Origin: Streptomyces sp. NA04227
GTDB taxonomy: Bacteria; Actinomycetota; Actinomycetes; Streptomycetales; Streptomycetaceae
Length of the DNA stretch: 64,000 nucleotides
Assembly: GCF_013364195.1 (NCBI RefSeq)
Contig: NZ_CP054918.1
Span: forward strand, 6,127,001 to 6,191,000
Direction: 5' to 3'
Both the position numbers and the translations under genes were made by a program. Below are positions 48,113 to 56,840 of this stretch, one piece after another; position 1 is the stretch's first letter; each line of letters begins with the position of its first letter. Under the pieces are notes generated by a model that searched no databases, had not been told where the DNA came from, and saw nothing but the letters and a program-made list of their open reading frames with translations.

Positions 48113-49717
48113 GTGAGCACGAACACCACCGCCAAACCCGTGGTACTCATCGCTGAAGAACTGTCGCCCGCCACCGTCGACGCCCTCGGGCCGGACTTCG
48201 ACATCCGGCACTGCAACGGCGCCGACCGCGCGGAGCTCCTCCCCGCCATCGCGGAGGTCGACGCCATCCTGATCCGCTCCGCGACGAAGGTGGACGCCGA
48301 GGCCATCGCCGCCGCGAAGCGCCTCAAGGTCGTCGCCCGCGCCGGGGTGGGCCTGGACAACGTCGACGTCTCCGCCGCCACCAAGGCGGGCGTCATGGTC
48401 GTCAACGCCCCGACGTCCAACATCGTCACCGCCGCCGAACTCGCCTGCGGACTGCTGCTCGCCACCGCGCGCAACATCCCGCAGGCCAACGCCGCACTGA
48501 AGAACGGCGAGTGGAAGCGGTCCAAGTACACCGGTGTCGAGCTGTCGGAGAAGACCCTCGGTGTCGTCGGCCTCGGCCGCATCGGCGCCCTGGTCGCGCA
48601 GCGCATGTCGGTCTTCGGCATGAAGGTCGTCGCGTACGACCCCTACGTACAGCCCGCGCGCGCCGCCCAGATGGGTGTCAAGGTCGTCTCGCTCGACGAG
48701 CTCCTGGAGAGCGCGGACTTCATCACCGTGCACCTGCCCAAGACGCCCGAGACCCTCGGTCTCATCGGCGACGAGGCGCTGCGCAAGGTCAAGCCCAGCG
48801 TGCGCATCGTCAACGCCGCGCGCGGCGGCATCGTCGACGAGGAGGCGCTGTACTCGGCGCTCAAGGAGGGCCGCGTCGCGGGCGCCGGACTCGACGTCTA
48901 CGCGAAGGAGCCCTGCACGGACTCCCCGCTCTTCGAGTTCGACCAGGTCGTCGCCACCCCGCACCTCGGTGCCTCCACCGACGAGGCCCAGGAGAAGGCC
49001 GGTATCGCGGTCGCCCGCTCGGTGCGCCTCGCGCTCGCCGGTGAGCTGGTCCCCGATGCGGTGAACGTCCAGGGCGGCGTCATCGCCGAGGACGTACGCC
49101 CCGGTCTGCCGCTGGCCGAGAAGCTCGGCCGGATCTTCACCGCGCTCGCGGGCGAGGTCGCGGCCCGGCTCGACGTCGAGGTCTACGGCGAGATCACCCA
49201 GCACGACGTGAAGGTGCTCGAACTCTCCGCGCTCAAGGGCGTGTTCGAGGACGTCGTCGACGAGACGGTCTCCTACGTCAACGCCCCGCTGTTCGCGCAG
49301 GAGCGCGGCGTCGAGGTGCGCCTGACCACCAGCAGCGAGTCGCCCGACCACCGCAACCTGGTCACCGTGCGCGGCACGCTCTCGGGCGGCGAGGAGATCG
49401 CGGTCTCCGGCACCCTGGCCGGTCCCAAGCACCTCCAGAAGATCGTCGCCGTCGGCGAGCACGACATCGACCTGGCGCTCGCCGACCACATGGTCGTGCT
49501 GCGCTACGCGGACCGCCCCGGCGTCGTCGGCACGGTCGGCCGCATCCTGGGCGAGGCCGGTATCAACATCGCCGGTATGCAGGTGTCCCGCGCCAAGGCG
49601 GGCGGCGAGGCCCTCGCGGTGCTCACCGTGGACGACACGGTGCCGGTGCCGGTGCTCGGCGAACTGGCCGAGGAGATCGGCGCCACCTCGGTGCGCCCGG
49701 TGAACCTCACGGACTGA
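48113..49717 (+). CDS. serA: D-3-phosphoglycerate dehydrogenase
   Basis: A 534-residue enzyme of the first step of serine synthesis, oxidising 3-phosphoglycerate. GTG 48113 with GAGGA upstream is chosen over the longer open frame. Domains: substrate-binding N-part with ILIRSATKVDAEAI and GVGLDNVDV, NAD domain with GVVGLGRIGALVAQRM, VNAARGGIVDEEAL and the catalytic His in ATPHLGAST, then the intervening domain found in the long (mycobacterial-type) form, and a C-terminal ACT domain with HMVVLRYADRPGVVGTVGRI and GINIAGMQVSR. The ACT domain suggests serine feedback control. Good single-gene unit with a terminator at 49735. Confidence 0.97.
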   Translation: MSTNTTAKPVVLIAEELSPATVDALGPDFDIRHCNGADRAELLPAIAEVDAILIRSATKVDAEAIAAAKRLKVVARAGVGLDNVDVSAATKAGVMVVNAPTSNIVTAAELACGLLLATARNIPQANAALKNGEWKRSKYTGVELSEKTLGVVGLGRIGALVAQRMSVFGMKVVAYDPYVQPARAAQMGVKVVSLDELLESADFITVHLPKTPETLGLIGDEALRKVKPSVRIVNAARGGIVDEEALYSALKEGRVAGAGLDVYAKEPCTDSPLFEFDQVVATPHLGASTDEAQEKAGIAVARSVRLALAGELVPDAVNVQGGVIAEDVRPGLPLAEKLGRIFTALAGEVAARLDVEVYGEITQHDVKVLELSALKGVFEDVVDETVSYVNAPLFAQERGVEVRLTTSSESPDHRNLVTVRGTLSGGEEIAVSGTLAGPKHLQKIVAVGEHDIDLALADHMVVLRYADRPGVVGTVGRILGEAGINIAGMQVSRAKAGGEALAVLTVDDTVPVPVLGELAEEIGATSVRPVNLTD

Positions 49718-49734
49718 GTTCCCGCTCACGCCTG

Positions 49735-49784
49735 AACGTCGGCTCTCCAGACCTCATCGCGGGTCGGGGGAGCCGACGTTTTCG
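49735..49784 (+). terminator. Hairpin terminator after serA
   Basis: AACGTCGGCTC at 49735-49745 pairs with GAGCCGACGTT at 49770-49780 around a larger loop (with further pairing CC/GG inside), followed by TTCG TTTG. It lies 18 bp past the serA stop. Confidence 0.85.
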
Positions 49785-49940
49785 TTTGAGGGCGAGACGT
49801 GAAGGGCGGCCCCGCACTGGTTCACGCGTGCCGGACGTGGCCCATGATGCCCGCGGGGTGAGGGAGCGTCAGGGCCGTTGTCAGTGCCTCCCCATAAAGT
49901 GAGGACATCACTCGGGGAGCCTCGGAGGGGGAGGACAAAC

Positions 49941-50999
49941 GTGTCCGCAAACAAGATCCAGCACAAGGTGAATCACGTCGCGCTGGTGGTGGACTGTTCC
50001 GGTTCGATGGGTCCGCACCAGAGCCAACTCATACGCGTGGTGGACGAGTTCGTGGCGGGGTTGAAGGCCGAGTCGGACAGCCTCGGCCACGAAACGCGAA
50101 TCAGTCTTTACTCCTTCGATCACAAAGTGGAGAACCTGGTCTGGGACATGGACGTGAAACATCTTCCGTCCATGCGGGGGTTGTACCGGGTCAACAATGG
50201 CGCCACGGCCCTCATCGAGGCTTCCGTGAAGTCCCTGGACGACCTGGGTCATATCTGGGAGGAATACGGCGAGCACAGCTTCCTCCAGATCGTGGTGACG
50301 GACGGTGAGGAGAACGCCTCCGGCGGCGACCGGCGGCACGACGGCGACATGACCATCCTCGGTCCCTGGCTCGACAAGATCGCGGCGAAGATGAGCGGGC
50401 TTCCGGGCCACTGGACCTCCGCGATCCTCGTCCCGAACTCCCTGGCCAAGCGCACCGCCCAGAACTACGGCTTCCCGGCGGGGAACATCGCCATCTGGGA
50501 CGCGGATTCCCAGAAGGGCGTCGAGGAGGCGATCGGCACCGTGCGTGCCGCCGCCACCAGCTTCCTGCGCGGGCGGGAGCAGGGGGTGCGCGGCACGAAG
50601 AACCTGTTCGCCGTCGGCCAGGACATATCGGTGGACGAGGTACGGGCGAATCTCGAACCGATTCCGGCCGACAAATACCGGCTCCTCAAAGTCGACCAGG
50701 AGATCGAGATCCGCCCCTTCGTCAATTCGTATCCGGGCGTGACGTACGAACGCGGAGCGTGTTACTACCAGTTGGGCGCCCGGGCTCAGGTTCAGCAGAA
50801 CAAGGAAGTCATCGTGGTCGAGAAGGACACCGACCGCGCTTATACGGGCGACGCGGCACGCAGGCTTCTGTTCGGTACGGACGTTCAGGGCACCGTGTCC
50901 GTGAAAGCGGGGAGCAATGCCAAGTTGGAGGTGTACGTGCAAAGCCGTTCGGTGAACAGGAAACTCAAGCCGGATACGCGTCTGCTCATCATGCTCTGA
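49941..50999 (+). CDS. VWA-domain protein
   Basis: A 352-residue protein from GTG 49941 with GGGGGAGG eight or so bases ahead. The N-terminal two thirds form a von Willebrand A fold: the MIDAS motif is VVDCSGSMGPH near residue 18, the second metal contact is probably the Thr in NNGATALIEA, and the Asp is in VVTDGEENASG. A distinct C-terminal part (about 235-352) starts NLFAVGQDISVDEVR and ends RSVNRKLKPDTRLLIML; I do not recognise it. No signal peptide, so it should act inside. It sits 300 bp ahead of the EACC1/caspase genes on the same strand; a hairpin at 51081 separates them, so a joint role is only a suggestion. Confidence 0.8.
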   Translation: MSANKIQHKVNHVALVVDCSGSMGPHQSQLIRVVDEFVAGLKAESDSLGHETRISLYSFDHKVENLVWDMDVKHLPSMRGLYRVNNGATALIEASVKSLDDLGHIWEEYGEHSFLQIVVTDGEENASGGDRRHDGDMTILGPWLDKIAAKMSGLPGHWTSAILVPNSLAKRTAQNYGFPAGNIAIWDADSQKGVEEAIGTVRAAATSFLRGREQGVRGTKNLFAVGQDISVDEVRANLEPIPADKYRLLKVDQEIEIRPFVNSYPGVTYERGACYYQLGARAQVQQNKEVIVVEKDTDRAYTGDAARRLLFGTDVQGTVSVKAGSNAKLEVYVQSRSVNRKLKPDTRLLIML

Positions 51000-51080
51000 C
51001 GTAAGCGAATTGAGCGAAGAGCGGGGTGGTGCGGCGAAGGAATCCTGCTCGAATTGCTCGGCACCGCCATGAGCAACAGG

Positions 51081-51117
51081 CGTCGCCCCGTGCGGTCATC
51101 GGCAGCACGGGGCGACG
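51081..51117 (+). terminator. Perfect 13-bp hairpin after the VWA gene
   Basis: CGTCGCCCCGTGC (51081-51093) pairs fully with GCACGGGGCGACG (51105-51117) around an 11-base loop, 81 bp beyond the VWA stop. No T tract. The other 180 bp to the next gene show nothing else. Confidence 0.7.
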
Positions 51118-51294
51118 CGCCCGCACCTTTCCGCAGGGAACGGACGTTGTGCAGGTCCGGTTGTACCGCGCGGTGCACGTGCCGGGGTGCGCCGAACTGC
51201 GGGGGACGAGGGGTAAGGCGTACGGTAAGTGCCCCTGGAAACTTGGTAGTTGAGGCGTGCATCGGTCGGATGCCCGAGGAGCGAAGGGGTGGGG

Positions 51295-51780
51295 ATGCAG
51301 GTCCGCATCGAGGTCGGGGGCGAGGGCACTGCCGGAGGCGGTCCGGAGCACGGCGCCGAAGAGGTGCTGTCGCTGTATCGATGGCTCGGTTCCGACCCGG
51401 AGGTGACCGAGGGCGGCGGGCTGTCCCTCGCGCCGCGCGTGCCGAGCGGCGAGGGCGCCGGACTCGACCTCATGGGCCCGGCACCGGAGGTCGTCGAGGC
51501 CGTCTGCAACGGTGCCGTCCAACTCGCCCAACTGGCACTGGCGGTGGCCACCTGGCGGCTGTCACGGCCGCGTGCGCCGCAGGTGCGCATCGAACGTGAC
51601 GGGGTGACGGTCACGGTGGAGGGTGCGGGTACCGAGGCCGTCGAGCGCGTGCTGCGCGCACTGGAAGCCCCGGGCGGTGAGGCGAGCGCCGAGCCCGCAC
51701 CCGAACCCGGTGCCGACCCGGCTCGATCGCCCGATCCCGGGGCGGGCACGACGCCGGGGTCCCGGGCGACACCGGAGTAG
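51295..51780 (+). CDS. EACC1-like effector-associated protein
   Basis: A 161-residue protein from ATG 51295, with a purine-rich GAAGGGG ahead; an in-frame GTG at 51289 is possible. The sequence has a short beta opening (MQVRIEVGG), EEVLSLYRWLGSDPEV with a following GGLSLAPR, a hydrophobic helix AVQLAQLALAVATWRL, then PQVRIERDGVTVTVEGAG and an unstructured Glu/Pro/Ala tail. The LYRWL...L-D-PEV segment and a single hydrophobic helix match what I recall for the effector-associated constant component EACC1, which is coded next to caspases, trypsins and other effectors in actinobacterial conflict systems. Five bases separate it from the caspase gene, so they are co-expressed. Confidence 0.75.
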   Translation: MQVRIEVGGEGTAGGGPEHGAEEVLSLYRWLGSDPEVTEGGGLSLAPRVPSGEGAGLDLMGPAPEVVEAVCNGAVQLAQLALAVATWRLSRPRAPQVRIERDGVTVTVEGAGTEAVERVLRALEAPGGEASAEPAPEPGADPARSPDPGAGTTPGSRATPE

Positions 51781-51785
51781 CCGCC

Positions 51786-53639
51786 GTGGGGCGACTGTCC
51801 GATCCCGCCGCCTCCCGGGCCGTGCTCGTCGGTACGCACACCTACGGGCATCTGCACGACATCCCCGCGGTCAAACGCAACGTCACCCGGCTCACGAAGC
51901 TGCTGCGCGACCCGACGCTGTGGGGACTGGAACGGGACCACTGCCGGGCCCTGCTCCAGCCCACCCGTGACAAGGTCCTGGACGCGGTGCACGAGGCGGC
52001 CACCGATGCCTCGGACACCCTCGTCCTCTACTTCGCGGGCCACGGACTGACCGACCCGTACACCGGCGAGCTGTACCTGGCCCTGCCGGGCTCCGAGCCG
52101 GACCGTCTCGACAAGGCCTTGCGCTACGAGGACGTACGGCGGCTGCTGCTCGCTGCCCGCACGGCGGGCGCGGGCGGGCCCCGGCGCAAGGTCGTCGTAC
52201 TGGACTGCTGCTGGAGCGGGCTCGCCCTGGGCGGCACGATGGCCGACGGGATCGGGACGCGGGCCGACATCGAGGGCACCTTCGTCCTGACGGCCACCGC
52301 CGAGACGCGGCAGGCGCTCGCGCCGCCCGGCGAGACGTACACGACGTTCACCGGGGAGCTGATCGAGACCGTCGAGCGGGGCATCGAGGGCGGGTCCGAG
52401 ACGCTGACGATGGCGGGGCTGTACGACCACCTCGCCGCCTCGCTCGGCGCGAAGTCGCTGCCGGTGCCACAGCAGCGCAACCGCAATACGGCCAGCCATA
52501 TCGCGGTGTTCCGGAACCGGGCGTTCCGTCCGCCTGAGCCGGTTCCGGAGGGGGCCATGTCCGGCGAGGCGGTGTCCGCTTCGCAGCGGGCAGGTACGGC
52601 GGGGGCGGGTACGGCGGGGCCCGAAGGAGGAGTGGACGCGGCGGCGTACGGGTGGCGCCGACGGCTCGTGGGCACCCATCGCCGGACCCTGGTGACGGCT
52701 CTGGCGGCGCTGCTGCCGCTGACCGCGCTCACCACCGCCTACGCGGTGAACTGGTGGCTGCGGCCGGAGAGTTCGGACTGCGGCTCCGGACCCCTCACCC
52801 TCACCGGCTCCTCGGCCTTCGCGCCGGTCCTGCGAGAGGCAGCGGCGTCGTACGAGAGCGTTTGCGAGGAAGTCGAGGTGCGGGTCGATCTCTCCAGCGG
52901 CGCGCGGGCACTGGAGGCATTGCAGAAGGACGGGGCCGCACGGTCGTCCGGGACGCCCGGCCGCTCCGAGGTGATCGCCTTCGCAGAGGGGTACAAAAAG
53001 GACTACCCGGAACTGTTGCCCAGTCCGATCGCCTTCTCGGTACTGACCTTCTACGCCCATGAGAAGGCGGTCGGCTCGAAGGTCCAGGGGCTTTCCACGG
53101 AGCAGATCAACCGGATCTATCGCGGCGAGATCAAGAACTGGAACGAGCTGGGCGGGGCCGACGTCCCGATCCGGCTCGTCAACCGCCCGGCCGCGTCCAG
53201 CTCCGGTGACATTCTTCGCCGACAGCTCCTGCGCGCCGACCCCTACCCGGTCAACTCCCTGGACTGTCTGGGTCTTTCGGGCACTGAGGGCACCCCTCCC
53301 GTGACCTGCGAGGTGGCCACCACCGCAGAGGCCCTGGAAACCGTGGCCGAGGCCGAGGGCGCCCTCGGCTACGGCCCGGTGCAGGCGGTGTCCGGCCGCA
53401 CCGGCGTGCGGATGCTGAGTATCGACGGTCGCCGTCCCACCAGGGAGGCGAGCGACTACGGGGGCTACGACTTCTGGGCCACGACCTACGCCTACACCTA
53501 CCGACGGCCGAGCCCCGGCTCCGCGGCCGACGGCTTTCTCCAGTATCTGATGAGCCGACAGCGCGCGGAGGTGATCGAGCGCTACGACTTCAACTCCTGC
53601 GCCAGGTACAACGGCGCGATGCCCTGCCGCTTCAGCTAG
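51786..53639 (+). CDS. Caspase-family protease joined by a membrane helix to a PstS-like binding domain
   Basis: A 617-residue three-part protein from GTG 51786. Residues 1-250 form a C14 caspase fold: SRAVLVGTHTYG, the catalytic His86 in LYFAGHGLTD and catalytic Cys142 in VLDCCWSGLALG. A Gly/Ala linker follows, then one membrane helix at about 301-322 (TLVTALAALLPLTALTTAYAV). Residues about 334-617 are a phosphate-binding-protein fold: LTLTGSSAFAPVLREA, GLSTEQINRIYRGEIKNWNEL, VPIRLVNRPAASSSG and EGALGYGP. This gives an inside protease and an outside binding domain. The gene follows the EACC1-like gene by 5 bp. It ends CRFS with a stop at the very edge of a palindromic element, so the original end may have been altered. 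Confidence 0.88.
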   Translation: MGRLSDPAASRAVLVGTHTYGHLHDIPAVKRNVTRLTKLLRDPTLWGLERDHCRALLQPTRDKVLDAVHEAATDASDTLVLYFAGHGLTDPYTGELYLALPGSEPDRLDKALRYEDVRRLLLAARTAGAGGPRRKVVVLDCCWSGLALGGTMADGIGTRADIEGTFVLTATAETRQALAPPGETYTTFTGELIETVERGIEGGSETLTMAGLYDHLAASLGAKSLPVPQQRNRNTASHIAVFRNRAFRPPEPVPEGAMSGEAVSASQRAGTAGAGTAGPEGGVDAAAYGWRRRLVGTHRRTLVTALAALLPLTALTTAYAVNWWLRPESSDCGSGPLTLTGSSAFAPVLREAAASYESVCEEVEVRVDLSSGARALEALQKDGAARSSGTPGRSEVIAFAEGYKKDYPELLPSPIAFSVLTFYAHEKAVGSKVQGLSTEQINRIYRGEIKNWNELGGADVPIRLVNRPAASSSGDILRRQLLRADPYPVNSLDCLGLSGTEGTPPVTCEVATTAEALETVAEAEGALGYGPVQAVSGRTGVRMLSIDGRRPTREASDYGGYDFWATTYAYTYRRPSPGSAADGFLQYLMSRQRAEVIERYDFNSCARYNGAMPCRFS

Positions 53640-53824
53640 GGCCTCTCGTTTGGATCTTGTCGGGGTCGCGGGGTCTGGCACGCACATCTGCGGCGTTGTC
53701 GTCAATCACCATGGCTCCGCCATGGTTCAATCCTCCGCCTTGCAGCTGCACGCACCAGACCCCGCTCGGGTCGAATGCAAGGAACCCTCGACCACGCCGA
53801 CCAGATCCAAACGAAAGGCCCTAG
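53636..53824. mobile_element. MITE-like palindromic element, 189 bp
   Basis: Terminal inverted repeats of 22 bp, CTAGGGCCTCTCGTTTGGAT at 53636 and its complement ending 53824, differ by one base. Inner inverted segments include GCGGGGTCTGG near 53670 and CCAGACCCCGC near 53755, and CCATGGC...GCCATGG in the centre, so almost the whole element can fold. It codes for nothing. I recall near-identical palindromes next to genes in other Streptomyces. Its left edge supplies the TAG stop of the caspase gene. The 60 bp from the right edge to the Dabb gene hold nothing visible. Confidence 0.75.
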
Positions 53825-53885
53825 GGCCTGCCCCCGGCATTCCAAGTGCCCAGCGGAGTACAGGCGTTCGCGCAGGCGACCGGCG

Positions 53886-54293
53886 TCAGACCTCAGTGGA
53901 GAGCCGGGTCTCCGGGATCGCGTCGAGCAGGGCTTCCCACTCCGGGTAGCGCCTGAGCTTCTCCTCGTGCAGCCGCACCACCTTCGCGCCGAGCCCGGGG
54001 TCGGGATCGTCGGAGAACCGGGTGGCCCACATCCGCTGGAGCCGGGGGAGGATCACCGGGTCGCCCGCCAGGTGCACCGGGTCGTAGATGTACCGGCGCA
54101 GGGCTTCCAGATCCTCCACGCCCACCAGAAGCGAGTGCGTGAAGCCTTCGCTCGGGTCACCGATGTCCTGGCCCACGGCCCCGTAGGACACCGACTCCAC
54201 CGAGGCGGTACGGCGCATCGCGGCGAGTGCCTCCGCCTTCTCCTCCTCGCTCACCTCGTCCTTGAAGCGGTAGCGCAGCAGATTCACGATCAT
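53886..54293 (-). CDS. Dabb (stress-responsive A/B barrel) family protein
   Basis: A 135-residue protein from the ATG at 54291-54293, behind GGGAG. It begins MIVNLLRYRFKDEVSEEEKA, the usual Dabb opening where a strand is followed by a helix with spaced Glu/Lys residues, then SVSYGAVGQDIG, FTHSLLVGVEDLEALRRYIY and DPVHLAGDPVILPRL, where the HxxxxxPxxxP-like end is typical. It is longer than the common 100-residue form by a C-terminal helix. Function unknown; some relatives are cyclases or oxygenases in natural-product pathways. It is divergent from the TetR gene, and the operator at 54438 may affect it. Confidence 0.82.
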   Translation of the reverse strand: MIVNLLRYRFKDEVSEEEKAEALAAMRRTASVESVSYGAVGQDIGDPSEGFTHSLLVGVEDLEALRRYIYDPVHLAGDPVILPRLQRMWATRFSDDPDPGLGAKVVRLHEEKLRRYPEWEALLDAIPETRLSTEV

Positions 54294-54437
54294 CGGGCAA
54301 CTCCCCATGCTGTACAGGAATGTAAGGGAACGTCGTATACGTGTTGTGCGGGCTCGTTCATGCCCAGTGAGCGGGCATGGAGGGCCCCGGACGCAGGCAG
54401 GCCGAAGTCGTCCGAGCGTCGCCCGGCACCGTCCGTG

Positions 54438-54511
54438 TTGAACTCGCGGGTTCAATCTACTGGCTTCAGCGGTTAAAACAAGCAGTGCGGAAAAATGAAC
54501 CCGTGGGTTCA
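54438..54511. promoter_or_regulatory. Two TetR-type operators TGAACYC-GGGTTCA
   Basis: TTGAACTCGCGGGTTCAA (54438-54455) and TGAACCCGTGGGTTCA (54496-54511) are near-perfect dyads with the same half-site. Centres are 57 bp apart. Both lie in the divergent region between the Dabb and TetR genes, and the second overlaps an ATG (54495) that is therefore unlikely to be the TetR start. Autoregulation by the TetR protein is the simplest reading. Confidence 0.7.
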
Positions 54512-54542
54512 GTTCGGCTCCGGGTGCGGTACCGTCCCCCGG

Positions 54543-55181
54543 GTGGTGGAAGTGGCGGCCCCGCGCGGGCGCATCGACAAGCGGCAGGCGATTCTCGACG
54601 AGGCCTTCACCGTGTTCGCGCGCCGCGGTTACGCACAGGCGGGTGTCAAGGAGATCGCCGAGGAGGCGCGGGTCGCCAAGCCGACCGTGTACAACCACCT
54701 CGGCGACAAGGAGAACCTGTTCCGGCAGGCCATGACCGCCGCCGCGGACTCGGTCTCCGCCGAGACCGTGGCGGTGACCGACCGGCTGCGGGAGGTGTCC
54801 GGGGACCTCGGCCCCGTCCTGCACGACGTGGCGCACCGCCTGCTCAAGGTGTGCTGCTCGGACCGCTCGCGCGCCCTGCGAGCCCTGACCTACGCGGAGA
54901 GCGCGAGCTTCCCCGAACTGGCCGAACTCGTCCAGGAGCGCACCTCCGTACGCCTGCAGGAAGCCCTCGCCGACCGGCTCGCCCGGCTCTCCCTGTCCGG
55001 GAAGCTGAGGCCCTGTGATCCGTCCGGCGCCGCCGAGCAGTTCCTCGCCCTGCTCACCGGCCCCATGGAGACCCGCTCCCGCCTCGGGACCCGAAAGGTC
55101 CCGCCCGCCCAGGCCCGCGCCGTCGCCGATGCGGCCGCGGACACCTTCCTGCGGGCGTACGGATCCGGACCGCGCGAGTAG
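54543..55181 (+). CDS. TetR-family regulator
   Basis: A 212-residue regulator. GTG 54543 gives VVEVAAPRGRIDKRQAIL; the ATG at 54495 would put the start inside an operator. The DNA-binding part is KRQAILDEAFTVFARRGYAQ, AGVKEIAEEARVAKPTVYNH and LGDKENLFRQAM. The C-terminal ligand/dimer domain follows with CCSDRSRALRALTYAES and QFLALLTGPMETRS, as in TetR_C_33-like regulators. Paired dyads upstream suggest it represses itself and perhaps the divergent Dabb gene. Ligand unknown. Confidence 0.9.
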   Translation: MVEVAAPRGRIDKRQAILDEAFTVFARRGYAQAGVKEIAEEARVAKPTVYNHLGDKENLFRQAMTAAADSVSAETVAVTDRLREVSGDLGPVLHDVAHRLLKVCCSDRSRALRALTYAESASFPELAELVQERTSVRLQEALADRLARLSLSGKLRPCDPSGAAEQFLALLTGPMETRSRLGTRKVPPAQARAVADAAADTFLRAYGSGPRE

Positions 55182-55199
55182 AGCCGCGCGCCGTGCCGT

Positions 55200-56594
55200 T
55201 CAGCCGCTGCCCGTTCCCCCGGGGTGCGGCGCCGGTGACGCGCCCCGCAACCGCGCCGCCTTCAACGCCATGTGCAGCAACAGCCGGTGCTCCCCGTCGT
55301 CCAGGTCGAGGCCGGTGAGCTGTTCGACCCGGGAGATGCGGTAGTAGAGGGTCTGGCGGTGGATGCCGAGGGCGGCCGCGGTGCGTCCGGCCTGGCCCGC
55401 GTGGTCGAGGAACTCCTCGGCGGTGTGGGCGAGTTCGCGATGGGCGGGGGTGAGCAGCGGGGCCGCGGCGGCTTCCTCGGCGGTGTCGGGGAGTGCGGAC
55501 AGCAGACGGTAGGGGCCGAGGTCGGACCAGTCGGCCACCGGGCCGAACCGGGGTTCGGCGAGCGCGGCACGGGCCGCCGCCGAGGCCTTGCGCCAGGCGT
55601 CGGCGAGCTGGTCGAGGTCCGTACCGGAGGGGGCCACCCCGGCCGCGACGGCGGGTGCACCGGTGGATGCGGCCGTCCCACTCGCGGAGGCCGCGGTCCC
55701 ACTCGCGGACGCGGAGGGCCCACCGGCACCCGCGTGCGCACCGGCACCCGCATGCGCACCCGAGCCCGCACCGCCCCCCGCGCCCGCGCTCGCGCCCGCA
55801 CCGGCACGTCCCCCCGCGCTCCCGGCCGCACCGCCATCGCCCCCCGCGCCCCCACGCCCCCGCGCCGACCCCGTCAACCGCTCCGCCGCCGCGTGCGCCG
55901 GAGCCAACAGTTCGCGGCTGCGTAGCCGTACCAAGAGGGCCAGCGCCGCGCGGCCGCCGGGCCAGCGCACCGTGCAACGGGCCTCCACGCCGGGCAGGAC
56001 CGGAACTGCGCCGGGGCCCTCCAAGTCCGCCGACGGCCAGGGTGCGACGCAGACCACGGTGTACGGGCCCTCGGCGCGGCTGCCGAGGGCGGTGCGCAGG
56101 GCGGTCAGGGCCATGGTGCGCTGCCAGCCGGGCTCCGCGGTGAGCGCGGCGCGGAACTCGCGGGTGACGCCGGCGCCCACTCGCTCCTCGGCGGCGAGCA
56201 GCTCGCCGATCCGGGCGGTGACGTCCATGGCGGCGGCGAGCTGGGCCTCGGTCGGGCCGGGTTCGTCGTCGATGAGCCAGACGTAGCCGAGGACGGTGCC
56301 GCCGTGCCGTACGGGCAGACAGATCCGGCCACGCTGTACGCCCGCGGACGGGCTGGCGGGGATGTGCACCGGGCCCGTGGCGCGGGTGATGCCGAAGCCC
56401 TCGAACCACTCGCGCACCGCCTGGGTGGAGCGGCGGGTCAGGATCGAGCGGGTGCGCACCGGGTCCATCGCGGAGTCGTCCTCGCTGTCGTGCGCGCCGA
56501 AGGCGATCAGCTGGAAATCGCGGTCCTCCAAGGTGGCGGGGGCGCCGAGCAGCGCGGAGATCTCGTCGACCGGTTCCTGGTAATCGCCCTTCAC
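55200..56594 (-). CDS. PucR-family regulator, likely of proline catabolism
   Basis: A 464-residue regulator if the GTG at 56592-56594 ([19 protein letters not shown]) is used; the open frame extends 24 codons further to 56666. An N-terminal sensor part is followed by a GGDEF-like CdaR middle and a C-terminal PucR helix-turn-helix: [37 protein letters not shown]. Between them, about residues 245-330, is a low-complexity Ala/Gly/Ser/His insert with AGAHAG-type repeats, unusual for the family. It is divergent from the proline dehydrogenase gene, the same arrangement as the PutR/PruR-type activators, so control by proline is likely (inference). Confidence 0.9.
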   Translation of the reverse strand: MKGDYQEPVDEISALLGAPATLEDRDFQLIAFGAHDSEDDSAMDPVRTRSILTRRSTQAVREWFEGFGITRATGPVHIPASPSAGVQRGRICLPVRHGGTVLGYVWLIDDEPGPTEAQLAAAMDVTARIGELLAAEERVGAGVTREFRAALTAEPGWQRTMALTALRTALGSRAEGPYTVVCVAPWPSADLEGPGAVPVLPGVEARCTVRWPGGRAALALLVRLRSRELLAPAHAAAERLTGSARGRGGAGGDGGAAGSAGGRAGAGASAGAGGGAGSGAHAGAGAHAGAGGPSASASGTAASASGTAASTGAPAVAAGVAPSGTDLDQLADAWRKASAAARAALAEPRFGPVADWSDLGPYRLLSALPDTAEEAAAAPLLTPAHRELAHTAEEFLDHAGQAGRTAAALGIHRQTLYYRISRVEQLTGLDLDDGEHRLLLHMALKAARLRGASPAPHPGGTGSG

Positions 56595-56840
56595 CCCGCC
56601 ATTCTGCGTCAGCCGGGCCAGGACTTCAGACAAATGTCTGAGATCTCTGCCACGGACGCGTGACACCTGTCGATGGCATCGGATCGGAGGGATCCTTAGG
56701 TTTCACGGTGGTTCTCCAAGCCGCTACCGGATTGCAGTGCTGTGCTCCGGTATGGCTGATTGCAGCCCGTCCGCATACATCAGTCCCCTCAGTGTCAGTC
56801 GGCGTTCACCGTCGGTCAGGCCTCACCGTGGAGGTTCCCC

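Noticed and set aside
51096..53705. 869-residue minus-strand frame over the EACC1/caspase genes
   Set aside because: Antisense to clear domains; its first codons fall in the palindromic element.
53650..53949. Short plus-strand ORFs in the palindromic element
   Set aside because: The element is an inverted repeat without coding pattern, and the frames run into the antisense of the Dabb gene.
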